Shown: positions 6,472-13,650, counted from the first letter of the stretch. The stretch is DNA of 19,634 nucleotides from Flavobacterium sp. (GCA_015478765.1 JADMKR010000167.1:1-19634); one strand, 5' to 3'. Notes: generated from the letters alone by a model not told the origin. Numbers and translations: made by a program.

Positions 6472-8628
6472 TTAGGCGTTACCTTTTGCTTTTTTGATTA
6501 CTGCTTCCGAAATGTTTGACGGCGTCTCAGCATAGTGCGAGAACTCCATTGTCGAAGTTGCGCGACCCGATGAAAGGGTTCTCAATGTTGTCACGTAACC
6601 AAACATTTCTGATAACGGCACATCAGCCTTGATGGTTTTTGCACCAGCCCTGTCGCCCATGTCATTAACCTGGCCGCGACGACGGTTGATATCACCTACG
6701 ATATCTCCCATGTTTTCTTCCGGTGTAATAACTTCCATCTTCATGATCGGCTCCAATATAACAGCCCCAGCAGCTTTTGCTACCTCTCTGTAACCCATTC
6801 TCGCTGCAAGTTCAAATGAAAGCGCATCTGAATCGACCGGGTGGAATGATCCGTCAAGCAAAGTCACTTTAAGGCTATCAACCTGGTATCCTGCAAGAGG
6901 CCCTTGTTTCATAGCTTCCCTGAATCCTTTTTCCACAGATGGAATGTATTCCTTAGGGACGTTACCACCTTTAACAGCGTTAACAAACTGTAATCCTACA
7001 GGAACTTTACCGTCAACTTCGTCAGCCGGTTCAAGTATAAATACGATATCACCGAATTTACCACGACCACCTGACTGCTTCTTGTAAGTCTCTCTGTGCT
7101 GAGCTGATTTTGTGAAAGCTTCTTTGTACTCAACCTGAGGCTCACCTTGGTTAACCTCAACTTTGAATTCACGACGCATACGATCTACAAGGATATCAAG
7201 GTGAAGCTCGCCCATACCTGAAATGATCGTTTGGCCTGATGCCTCATCAGTTCTAACAGTAAATGTTGGATCTTCTTCAGCTAATTTAGCTAAAGCCATA
7301 CCCATCTTATCAACGTCAACTTTAGTTTTTGGCTCGATAGCGATACCAATTACCGGCGCTGGGAACTTCATCGATTCAAGGATAATCGGGTGCTTTTCAT
7401 CACACAATGTATCTCCTGTTTTGATATCTTTAAATCCAACTGCCGCGCCAATATCACCCGCCTCAATATATTCGATTGGGTTCTGCTTATTTGCGTGCAT
7501 CTGGTAGATACGAGAAATTCTCTCCTTGTTTCCTGAACGTGTATTCAATACGTAAGAACCTGCATCCAAACGGCCTGAATACGCACGGAAGAAAGCCAAT
7601 CGCCCTACGAAAGGATCGGTTGCAATCTTAAATGCCAAAGCCGCGAACGGCTCTTTAACGTCTGGTTTACGCAGAATTTTCTTCTGATCTTCCTCAAGCA
7701 ATTCAGCATCGTCAGGGTGGATTCCTTCAATACCCTCCTTGTCCATCGGAGAAGGCAAATATTTACAAACCGCATCCAGCATGAACTGAACACCTTTATT
7801 CTTAAATGAAGATCCGCAAAGCATAGGAATGATCGCCATATCAATAGCAGCCGCTCTTAACGCTTTGTTTATTTCGTCCTCAGTAATTGAGTCCGGATCT
7901 TCCATATACTTATCAAGCAGATTCTCATCGTAATCAGCAACTGCTTCAATAAGTGTATCTCTAAATTCTTTCACTTCAGCAACCATGTCTTCCGGGATTG
8001 GAATGATATCAAAAGTTGCCCCTTGATTCTCCTCGTGCCAGATAATTGCCTGGTTTTTCACTAAATCAACAACACCCCTGAAATCATTCTCATCACCAAT
8101 TGGCAATGTGATTGCAACTGCGTTGGATTTCAACATGTCACGAACCTGCTGGCAAACGTTAAGGAAGTTTGATCCCTGACGGTCCATCTTGTTAACAAAG
8201 CCTAGACGGGGCACACGGTATTGATCAGCAAGTCTCCAGTTAGTCTCCGATTGTGGCTCAACACCATCAACCGCGCTGAAAAGGAAAACCAAACCATCTA
8301 ATACACGAAGTGAACGGTTTACCTCAACTGTAAAGTCAACGTGTCCCGGTGTATCAATAATGTTAAAGTGGTACGGAATTGATTCTGGTATAAGTTTACC
8401 TTGCTTTGTTGGGAAATTCCATTCACATGTTGTAGCAGCCGACGTGATTGTAATACCACGCTCTTGCTCTTGTGCCATCCAGTCCATTGTTGCAGCACCA
8501 TCATGTACTTCACCAAGTTTGTGTGATTTTCCGGTATAAAATAGGATACGCTCTGTTGTTGTCGTTTTACCGGCATCAATGTGGGCAGCGATCCCAATGT
8601 TTCTTGTATATTTTAAATCTCTTGCCAT
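6472..8628 (-). CDS. fusA: Translation elongation factor G
   Basis: EF-G is the translational GTPase that drives translocation and, with RRF, ribosome recycling. The 718-residue product carries all G motifs: AHIDAGKT (15-22), RGITITSAA (57-65), DTPGH (92-96) and NKMD (146-149). A short insertion after the switch I region (about 71-85, with GKLIPES) is usual in Bacteroidota EF-G. Domain IV (QVEYKEAF, HRETYKKQSGGRGKFGD) and domain V (SSGRATSTMEF) are complete. It lies 9 nt after rpsG and 11 nt before rpsJ. Confidence 0.98.
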   Translation of the reverse strand: MARDLKYTRNIGIAAHIDAGKTTTTERILFYTGKSHKLGEVHDGAATMDWMAQEQERGITITSAATTCEWNFPTKQGKLIPESIPYHFNIIDTPGHVDFTVEVNRSLRVLDGLVFLFSAVDGVEPQSETNWRLADQYRVPRLGFVNKMDRQGSNFLNVCQQVRDMLKSNAVAITLPIGDENDFRGVVDLVKNQAIIWHEENQGATFDIIPIPEDMVAEVKEFRDTLIEAVADYDENLLDKYMEDPDSITEDEINKALRAAAIDMAIIPMLCGSSFKNKGVQFMLDAVCKYLPSPMDKEGIEGIHPDDAELLEEDQKKILRKPDVKEPFAALAFKIATDPFVGRLAFFRAYSGRLDAGSYVLNTRSGNKERISRIYQMHANKQNPIEYIEAGDIGAAVGFKDIKTGDTLCDEKHPIILESMKFPAPVIGIAIEPKTKVDVDKMGMALAKLAEEDPTFTVRTDEASGQTIISGMGELHLDILVDRMRREFKVEVNQGEPQVEYKEAFTKSAQHRETYKKQSGGRGKFGDIVFILEPADEVDGKVPVGLQFVNAVKGGNVPKEYIPSVEKGFREAMKQGPLAGYQVDSLKVTLLDGSFHPVDSDALSFELAARMGYREVAKAAGAVILEPIMKMEVITPEENMGDIVGDINRRRGQVNDMGDRAGAKTIKADVPLSEMFGYVTTLRTLSSGRATSTMEFSHYAETPSNISEAVIKKAKGNA

Positions 8629-8637
8629 TTCTTATGA

Positions 8638-9114
8638 TTAAAATCTAAAGTGAGAGAATGCTTTGTTCGCTTCAGCCATCTTGTGAGTGTCCATTCTTTT
8701 CTTAACGGCAGCTCCTTCTTCTTTAGCCGCAGCTAAAACTTCAGAGGCTAAACGCTGAGCCATGGATTTCTCGTTTCTTCTTCTGGCGTAAAGGATCAAC
8801 CATTTCATCGCCATAGAGATTTTACGGTCTGGTCTGATTTGCATCGGGATTTGGAATGTTGCTCCACCTACACGACGGCTACGTACTTCTACGTGCGGCA
8901 TCACATTGGTTAACGCATCTTTCCAGATTTCCAATGACGGTTTCTCTGCATCTTGTTTCTTTGCTTCTACGATGTCAATTGCATCATAGAATACTTTGAA
9001 AGCTGTCGATTTTTTACCATCCCACATTAAGTTGTTCACAAAACGGGTTACCAATTGGTCGTTAAACCTTGGATCTGGCAAAAGAGGTCTTTTTTTGGCC
9101 TGTCTTTTTCTCAT
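8638..9114 (-). CDS. rpsG: 30S ribosomal protein S7 (uS7)
   Basis: S7 nucleates assembly of the small-subunit head and contacts E-site tRNA. The 158-residue product begins MRKRQAKKRPLLPDPRF and contains the conserved LVTRFVNNLMWDGKKSTA segment, EVRSRRVGGATFQIP (about 76-90) and a C terminus HKMAEANKAFSHFRF. The ATG follows an 89-nt spacer that contains a heptad array instead of the short spacer typical of this operon. Confidence 0.98.
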   Translation of the reverse strand: MRKRQAKKRPLLPDPRFNDQLVTRFVNNLMWDGKKSTAFKVFYDAIDIVEAKKQDAEKPSLEIWKDALTNVMPHVEVRSRRVGGATFQIPMQIRPDRKISMAMKWLILYARRRNEKSMAQRLASEVLAAAKEEGAAVKKRMDTHKMAEANKAFSHFRF

Positions 9115-9121
9115 TTCTTTT

Positions 9122-9200
9122 AAGTTAATGTCTCAAGTCAACGGTCTCAAGTTAGTTGACATACAACTTTAGACTTTCGACTTTACACTTTTGACTTGTT
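9122..9200. repeat. Heptad array between rpsG and rpsL
   Basis: ACTT(T) units occur on the plus strand at 9166, 9173, 9180, 9187 and 9194, exactly 7 nt apart, with variable flanking bases (AG, CG, AC, TG). To the left, related purine-type units AAGTCAA (9135) and AAGTTAG (9149) lie 14 nt apart. GTCAAC/GTTGAC (9137-9142 and 9155-9160) could form a 6-bp stem. The array fills the 89-nt spacer between two genes that are normally close together. No coding frame is evident. Confidence 0.75.
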
Positions 9201-9203
9201 AAT

Positions 9204-9587
9204 TTACTTTTTTGCTTCTTTAGGGCGTTTAGCACCGTACTTAGATCTTCTTTGCGTTCTTCCGGCAACACCTGATGTATCAAGCGCACCACGAACGATG
9301 TGGTATCTAACTCCCGGTAAATCTTTAACCCTTCCACCCCTAACTAATACTATCGAGTGCTCTTGCAGATTGTGTCCTTCTCCTGGGATGTAAGCATTTA
9401 CTTCGTTTCCGTTAGTCAAACGTACACGCGCTACTTTACGCATCGCTGAGTTTGGCTTCTTCGGAGTCGTCGTGTAAACACGCGTACATACACCTCTTCT
9501 TTGTGGACAAGAATCTAAAGCAACCGATTTACTCTTCTTAGTTATCTGGGTTCTTCCAGTTCTTACTAATTGTTGAATTGTTGGCAT
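9204..9587 (-). CDS. rpsL: 30S ribosomal protein S12 (uS12)
   Basis: S12 sits at the decoding centre and controls accuracy. The 127 residues are typical. The PKKPNSA motif (42-48) and GGRVKDLPGVRYH (84-96) are intact. Lys43, Lys44 and Lys88, where streptomycin-resistance substitutions usually fall, are wild type, and Asp89 (methylthiolated in E. coli) is present. This is the first gene of the operon, about 53 nt downstream of a clear Bacteroidota promoter. Confidence 0.98.
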   Translation of the reverse strand: MPTIQQLVRTGRTQITKKSKSVALDSCPQRRGVCTRVYTTTPKKPNSAMRKVARVRLTNGNEVNAYIPGEGHNLQEHSIVLVRGGRVKDLPGVRYHIVRGALDTSGVAGRTQRRSKYGAKRPKEAKK

Positions 9588-9640
9588 AATTAATACTAAA
9601 AATTTCTTATATAATGAATTTCCCGCTTTTTACGGGGTTG

Positions 9641-9670
9641 CAAATGTAGTGATTAAATTTTATTCAACAA
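9641..9670 (-). promoter_or_regulatory. Promoter of the str-S10-spc operon
   Basis: Read on the minus strand, a perfect -7 box TACATTTG occupies 9641-9648. A TTG lies 19 nt upstream (9668-9670), and a second TTG immediately follows it. This matches the Bacteroidota primary-sigma consensus TTG-N(about 19)-TAnnTTTG. It would give a 5' leader of roughly 45-50 nt ahead of rpsL. A weak 4-bp hairpin (CCCG/CGGG, 9622-9636) falls close to the predicted transcription start. No other promoter of this quality was seen within the operon. Confidence 0.85.
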
Positions 9671-9822
9671 ATCATAATTCATTAATTTTGAGGTAGAGTA
9701 AATAATTGTTTCTTAATTGAATATAGGCCGCCAAAATTGTTTCGCCTTCCATTTTTAAACCACCCTATATCCGATATTGACCGCCACTTTCACCACCAAG
9801 GTAATTATTATATGAAAGAACC

Positions 9823-9830
9823 TATTTTTG
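9823..9830 (+). promoter_or_regulatory. Probable -7 box upstream of the Omp85-family gene
   Basis: TATTTTTG fits the Bacteroidota -7 consensus TAnnTTTG and ends 25 nt before the TTG start codon. No convincing TTG -33 element lies at the usual distance. The rest of the divergent spacer 9588-9855 holds the rpsL promoter and A/T-rich sequence with nothing else I can name. Confidence 0.55.
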
Positions 9831-9855
9831 CGTTAACTTACCAAAACCTTTTGCG

Positions 9856-11517
9856 TTGAAAATTTACTTGTTGCCGTTATTTCTATTCGTCGTTTCAATT
9901 GCGTCGGCACAGCAGCTACACTTGAATATCTCTGGCTCATCCATAAATGAAACCGCCACCATCGATTCCATCGGATACCAAAAAACCTTTCCGAATGCCA
10001 GGGCGATCACAACGGAAGTCAATCGCGTGTCCCTGGTTCTTGAAAAAATCGGCTATTTCGAACGCGAAATATCAGACAGCCGAAAATCAAACGACAGCAC
10101 ATTCGCCTATATATTCTCGCTGAAAAATCAAACTCGAGCTATACATATATATAGTACCGATGAAAATCCACTTTCAGAAATTGCGCTTGCCGCCAATGAC
10201 ACCATCCTGCTGCACCCTACCCAGGTCGAAGACTTCCTGAATACCACAATGGCACGCCTCGAGGCAAAAGGCTATTCACTGGCAACGCTGCAATTGAAGA
10301 ACTTCGCGCATTCCCGTGGTCGCATGTATGCCCAACTTACGGTTACCCCGGGAGCACAGCGGCAACTAAATGATATTGTGGTAAACGGCTATGATAAATT
10401 CCCGGCCGGACACAAGCGCAATATCGAACGGCTGTACCGAAATCGCACTTTTAACCAACAAACACTGAAAAGTATTCACACCGATTTCCAAAAATACCGC
10501 TTCATAAACCAAACAAAATATCCCGAAATACTCTTCTCGCAAGACACCACCAAACTATATGTATATGTGGAAAAATCGAAACCCAACCGCTTCGACGGAT
10601 TTATCGGATTTGCCAACGATGACCAAACCAACAAACTCATATTCACCGGCTACCTCGACCTGCTGCTCGTGAATTTCATGAATACCGGCGAAGAATTCAC
10701 ATTATACTGGAAAAGCGATGGCAACGAACAAAAAACTTTTAATGTCGGAATCGAATTGCCTTACATTTTCAAAAGTCCGTTTGGACTCAAGGCATCGTTG
10801 AATATTTTCAAACAGGACTCGACTTTCCAGAATACAAGATCATCCGCCGATCTCGGCTATTTCTTCAATTACAATACCCGACTGTACATCGGATACCAGT
10901 CGACCGAATCCAGCGACATCCAAAACCAAAACAGTTTCAGCATCAACGACTACAAAAACACATTCTTCACCTCAAACCTGGAATACACAGCCTTCACCCC
11001 CGATGATTTCCTGTTTCCGCAGCGCACCCGATTCAACCTCAAGGCCGGCGTCGGAAACCGTAAATCAAATTTGAACAACGACGGTCAGTATTTCGTCGAA
11101 CTCAACGCATACCACAATTTTTATCTGAACGACAAGAATGTCTTTCATGTCCGATCGCAAAACTATTACCTGCAAAGTGACGGCTACATCATCAATGAAT
11201 TGTATCGTTTCGGCGGCATCAACTCCATACGCGGATTCAATGAAAATAGCCTTCAGGCAAATACATTTACATCACTGCTAACCGAATACCGGTTTGTGCC
11301 CTCGCCCAATCTGTACGTCCATTCAATAATAGACTACGGTTACTTCCGCGATCAAACGTCCGACCTGAGCGGAAGCCTGCTGGGTCTGGGCATCGGCTTC
11401 GGACTTCTAACCAACAACGGACTCTTGAATCTAGTTTATGCAAACGGTTCGACCAATGACCAATCAATTAAACTCAGCAATTCGATCGTCCACATCAGTT
11501 TTAAGACGACTTTCTAA
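9856..11517 (+). CDS. Omp85/BamA-TamA family outer membrane protein
   Basis: The product has a signal peptide (about 1-19, MKIYLLPLFLFVVSIASAQ), a periplasmic part (about 20-240) and a predicted beta-barrel from about 245 to the C-terminal Phe553 (FKTTF). I read the periplasmic part as about three degenerate POTRA-like units. The motif RFGGINSIRGF (451-461) matches the Omp85 loop-6 (V/I)RG(F/Y) signature, which is the strongest evidence for the family. The start is TTG: it gives an intact signal peptide and no in-frame ATG precedes it. At 553 residues it is shorter than BamA and nearer TamA/FhaC-type members, so a role in outer-membrane insertion or translocation is inferred, with substrate unknown. 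It stands alone, divergent from the ribosomal operon. Confidence 0.82.
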   Translation: MKIYLLPLFLFVVSIASAQQLHLNISGSSINETATIDSIGYQKTFPNARAITTEVNRVSLVLEKIGYFEREISDSRKSNDSTFAYIFSLKNQTRAIHIYSTDENPLSEIALAANDTILLHPTQVEDFLNTTMARLEAKGYSLATLQLKNFAHSRGRMYAQLTVTPGAQRQLNDIVVNGYDKFPAGHKRNIERLYRNRTFNQQTLKSIHTDFQKYRFINQTKYPEILFSQDTTKLYVYVEKSKPNRFDGFIGFANDDQTNKLIFTGYLDLLLVNFMNTGEEFTLYWKSDGNEQKTFNVGIELPYIFKSPFGLKASLNIFKQDSTFQNTRSSADLGYFFNYNTRLYIGYQSTESSDIQNQNSFSINDYKNTFFTSNLEYTAFTPDDFLFPQRTRFNLKAGVGNRKSNLNNDGQYFVELNAYHNFYLNDKNVFHVRSQNYYLQSDGYIINELYRFGGINSIRGFNENSLQANTFTSLLTEYRFVPSPNLYVHSIIDYGYFRDQTSDLSGSLLGLGIGFGLLTNNGLLNLVYANGSTNDQSIKLSNSIVHISFKTTF

Positions 11518-11521
11518 TTGG

Positions 11522-11697
11522 GGAATTTGAAAATTAACTTTAAACCTTAAACTTTAAACTTCAAACTCTTCTCCTCCAACTTTAGCTTCGCTCCGTTCGC
11601 CTGCGGCTCGGGTCATACTTCCAACTTTCTAACTTTAAACTTTAAACCTTAAACTTTTAAACTTTCAAACTTTAAACTTTCAAACTTTAAACTTACT
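11522..11697. repeat. Long heptad array between the Omp85 gene and rlmB
   Basis: Two purine-type heptads (11522, 11529) precede pyrimidine-type ACTTT/ACCTT/ACTTC units that start at 11537, 11544, 11551, 11558, 11565 and, after a gap of two periods, 11579. A GC-rich stretch (11584-11613) interrupts the array. Units then resume from 11617 to 11691, mostly at 7-nt spacing with occasional 8-nt steps where an extra T or C is present. The array ends at the rlmB -7 box, so any -33 recognition must occur inside repeat sequence. There is no coding potential, because TAA recurs in all frames. Confidence 0.85.
11584..11613. other. GC-rich insert inside the heptad array
   Basis: About 30 nt rich in C and G (containing CTCCGTTCGCCTGCGGCTCG) sit between two A/T-rich blocks of heptads. 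The sequence has only very short internal complementarity and does not follow the 7-nt phase. From memory, similar GC-rich motifs recur in intergenic regions of flavobacterial genomes, but I cannot check copy number here. Confidence 0.4.
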
Positions 11698-11705
11698 TAT
11701 CTTTG
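11698..11705 (+). promoter_or_regulatory. -7 box of rlmB, predicted leaderless mRNA
   Basis: TATCTTTG matches TAnnTTTG perfectly and is only 4 nt from the rlmB ATG (11710). Since transcription starts a few bases downstream of this box, the mRNA would begin at or almost at the AUG. No TTG -33 element is visible; the upstream region is pure heptad repeat. Confidence 0.7.
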
Positions 11706-11709
11706 CCAA

Positions 11710-12444
11710 ATGGAAAAAGAGCATTTAATATTCGGGATTCGCGCAATTATTGAAGCGATTCAATCGGGGAAGGAAGTCGATAAAGTATTCATTCAAAAGG
11801 AAATTTCTGGCGAACTGATGAAAGACCTGATGAAAGTCATGAAGCGGGCCAATGTCAATTTTTCATACGTTCCTGTCGAAAAACTAAACCGACTCACTTC
11901 TGCCAATCACCAGGGCGCGGTTGCTTCCATTTCGCCAATCGGTTTCCACGACCTCGAATCTTTGGTAACTTCAGTGACCGAAAGCGGAAAAATTCCCCTA
12001 TTCCTAATACTCGATCAGATTTCCGATGCGCGTAACTTCGGAGCCATCATCCGAACCGCCGAATGCACCGGCGTAAACGGAATCATCGTCCAAAAAGCAG
12101 GCTCGGCACCTGTAAATGGCGATACCGTCAAAACATCGGCAGGTGCGGTTTTCAACGTTCCGGTTTGTAAAGTCGAACATATTAAAGACGCCATTTTCTA
12201 CCTCCAGGGATCGGGAATAAAAACTGTGGCCGCCACCGAAAAAACCGACCAGAATATTTACGACATCGGCCTCAACGAACCTGTTGCGATCATCATGGGC
12301 TCGGAAGACCGCGGCATCAACCCGTCGGTACTGAAAATCGTCGACGAAAAAGCAAAACTGCCCATGTTCGGCACCATCGGATCGCTCAATGTTTCGGTTG
12401 CCTGTGGCGCGTTTTTGTATGAAGCCGTGCGACAAAGGAATTAG
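11710..12444 (+). CDS. rlmB: 23S rRNA 2'-O-methyltransferase, RlmB/TrmH (SpoU) family
   Basis: This SPOUT-class, AdoMet-dependent enzyme is expected to methylate the 2'-OH of a guanosine in 23S rRNA (G2251 in E. coli numbering). The 244 residues comprise an N-terminal substrate-binding domain (about 1-75, beginning EHLIFGIRAIIEAI) and a knotted catalytic domain. All three SpoU motifs are present: DARNFGAIIRTA (106-117, with Asn109 and Arg115), IIMGSEDRGI (194-203) and GSLNVSVACG (224-233). RlmB is the best fit by length and N terminus, although another TrmH-type substrate is possible. The TAG stop lies within the first heptad of the following array. Confidence 0.88.
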   Translation: MEKEHLIFGIRAIIEAIQSGKEVDKVFIQKEISGELMKDLMKVMKRANVNFSYVPVEKLNRLTSANHQGAVASISPIGFHDLESLVTSVTESGKIPLFLILDQISDARNFGAIIRTAECTGVNGIIVQKAGSAPVNGDTVKTSAGAVFNVPVCKVEHIKDAIFYLQGSGIKTVAATEKTDQNIYDIGLNEPVAIIMGSEDRGINPSVLKIVDEKAKLPMFGTIGSLNVSVACGAFLYEAVRQRN

Positions 12445-12550
12445 GATTAGGATTGCAGATTTTAGAGTTCAGATTTCCCTCGTTTGCCGAGGCCTCCAAC
12501 TTTAAACTTTAAACTTTAAACTTTAAACTTTAAACTTTAAACTTTTAAAA
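12437..12550. repeat. Inverted heptad array downstream of rlmB
   Basis: Purine-type units (GATTGCA at 12451, then 12458, 12465 and 12472) are exactly 7 nt apart and are preceded by GGAATTA, which overlaps the rlmB stop codon. A short perfect hairpin, CCTCG-TTTGC-CGAGG (12478-12492), marks the centre. Pyrimidine-type ACTTTAA units then start at 12499, 12506, 12513, 12520, 12527, 12534 and 12541, essentially identical. The array lies in the convergent spacer between rlmB and the rhomboid gene. The hairpin has no adjacent T-run, so I do not call it a terminator. Confidence 0.88.
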
Positions 12551-12619
12551 GCTATTCCCGCTCTCCACTATATCTGTCACTGCTAAAGGCGCAGCAACAG
12601 GATGCCGTTGCGATCGGGG

Positions 12620-13393
12620 CTAGGGCCGGGAACTCTCATCACGATTCTCGTCTACTTCAGTAACCGATTTCGGAATGTAATTATAGATGTATATCGTTGA
12701 TTGTATCTCCTCCGCAGGTTCAGGTGGTGGCGGATTCACGAAATTCCCGTTCTCATCAAACCTTTGCATGAATTTATCTGTTGTAGCGTCGTAATCGGGA
12801 TGCTCCCAGTCATATCTGATCTCTTTTTTGTATTCAGGCGTTTTATAAAAAACCGCCAACGCCACCCCGGTTATCAATCCGCCTAAATGTCCTTCCCACG
12901 ATATCCCTTCACCAACATCGGGGAATACGTACCATACCATACCGCCGTACACCATGATCACAGCAAGCGACAGCGCCACGAGCCGGTAGTACTTGGTCAT
13001 GATTCCTTTAAAGAAAATAAAACTAACCAACACGTAGATCAAACCGCTGGCACCAATATGATGAGATTCGCGACCAATAATCCAGGTGATCAGCCCCGAG
13101 AAGAAAATGCCATATCCCAATACTTTCCAGGTGAGTTCGCGGTAAAAGAACCGCAATGCCGACAACAGGACAAGCATCGGAATTGAATTGTTGAATAAAT
13201 GCTCAATTCCACCGTGAATAAACGGACTGAAAATTATTCCACGTAAACCTTCAAACGAACGCGGATAAACGCCATATTGTCCGAAATTAAAATTGAAACG
13301 AACTTCCACCCAGAATACAATCCATAAAAACAGGACCGCAAAAAACGGTAACAGCACCACCGACGGCGTAAACTTAAAGTAATTGTCATTCAT
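12620..13393 (-). CDS. Rhomboid-family intramembrane serine protease
   Basis: Rhomboids cleave transmembrane helices within the membrane; the substrate here is unknown. Using the ATG at 13391-13393 the product has 257 residues and about six membrane helices. The catalytic dyad is Ser116 in HIGASG and His169 in WEGHLGG. The HxxxN motif (His65-Asn69, EHLFNN) that supports the oxyanion hole is also present. A soluble C-terminal tail (about 188-257) is cytosolic if the N terminus is, and contains a PPPPEP stretch. An upstream in-frame ATG at 13403-13405 would add MRSI; it is nearer the promoter, but the shorter start agrees with relatives I recall. Confidence 0.88.
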   Translation of the reverse strand: MNDNYFKFTPSVVLLPFFAVLFLWIVFWVEVRFNFNFGQYGVYPRSFEGLRGIIFSPFIHGGIEHLFNNSIPMLVLLSALRFFYRELTWKVLGYGIFFSGLITWIIGRESHHIGASGLIYVLVSFIFFKGIMTKYYRLVALSLAVIMVYGGMVWYVFPDVGEGISWEGHLGGLITGVALAVFYKTPEYKKEIRYDWEHPDYDATTDKFMQRFDENGNFVNPPPPEPAEEIQSTIYIYNYIPKSVTEVDENRDESSRP

Positions 13394-13420
13394 AATCGAG
13401 CGCATTTAAACTGCGGAACT

Positions 13421-13428
13421 CAAAAATA
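13421..13428 (-). promoter_or_regulatory. -7 box of the rhomboid gene
   Basis: On the minus strand TATTTTTG fits TAnnTTTG. It ends 15 nt before the first possible ATG (13405) and 27 nt before the preferred one (13393). No TTG -33 element is visible at normal spacing. It lies 45 nt to the left of the G-rich array, on the opposite side from the rarA promoter. Confidence 0.55.
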
Positions 13429-13472
13429 CACCCATTTGGGATTGTATGCTAATTTGGCAGGTTTTAGGATGT

Positions 13473-13511
13473 GGGTTTAGGGTATAGGGTTTAGGGGTCA
13501 GGGGTCAGGGG
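13473..13511 (+). other. Potential G-quadruplex (six phased G-tracts)
   Basis: Runs of three or four G start at 13473, 13480, 13487, 13494, 13501 and 13508, separated by 4-nt or 3-nt loops. Any four consecutive runs satisfy the canonical G3+N1-7 pattern. It lies about 140-180 nt upstream of the rarA promoter and 45 nt upstream of the rhomboid -7 box. Folding is inferred from sequence only. Confidence 0.65.
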
Positions 13512-13542
13512 TTAGGAGTTAGGAGTTAGGAGTTAGGGTTAG
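13473..13542 (+). repeat. G-rich heptad array, telomere-like
   Basis: Heptads of the types GGGTTTA, GGGGTCA, GGGGTTA and GGAGTTA follow each other in exact 7-nt phase from 13473. The units grade from G-rich to A-richer along the array. GGGTTTA is the same heptad as the plant-type telomere repeat, presumably by coincidence of composition. The purine strand is the plus strand. The array lies in the divergent spacer between the rhomboid gene and rarA. Confidence 0.88.
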
Positions 13543-13581
13543 TATTCAAAACTATACATTTCATATGAGGATGTGGCCGCT

Positions 13582-13644
13582 CAACTTTAAACCTTAAACT
13601 TTAAACTTCTACTTCCTACTTTCGACTTTCGACTTTCGACTTAA
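13582..13644. repeat. Pyrimidine-type heptad array upstream of rarA
   Basis: ACTTT/ACCTT/ACTTC units start at 13584, 13591, 13598 and 13605, then after one 6-nt step at 13611, 13618, 13625, 13632 and 13639. The last units change to the CGACTTT type. Together with the purine-type array at 13473-13542 it forms the same left-purine, right-pyrimidine layout seen elsewhere. It ends 7 nt before the rarA -7 box. Confidence 0.82.
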
Positions 13645-13650
13645 AAAACT

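Noticed and set aside
9622..9636. Regulatory hairpin in the rpsL leader (CCCG/CGGG)
   Set aside because: Only 4 bp, and it falls at the predicted transcription start, so much of it may not be transcribed.
9672..9752. 26-codon minus-strand frame upstream of the rpsL promoter
   Set aside because: It is short, has no recognisable family or promoter and lies in A/T-rich sequence where such frames arise by chance.
12004..12435. 143-codon minus-strand reading frame opposite rlmB
   Set aside because: It is antisense to a well-supported methyltransferase gene and has a low-information Asp/Gly/Arg-rich composition.
12437..12550. CRISPR array
   Set aside because: The units are 7 nt with no spacers of constant length, no cas genes are nearby, and the same repeat style occurs in five other spacers.
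12594..12611. Intrinsic terminator between rlmB and the rhomboid gene (GCAAC/GTTGC stem)
   Set aside because: The stem has only 5 bp with an 8-nt loop and no T-run on either side.
13473..13542. True telomere or linear replicon end
   Set aside because: The heptads resemble plant telomere units but lie between two ordinary chromosomal genes, degrade into other heptad types and match the local repeat family.
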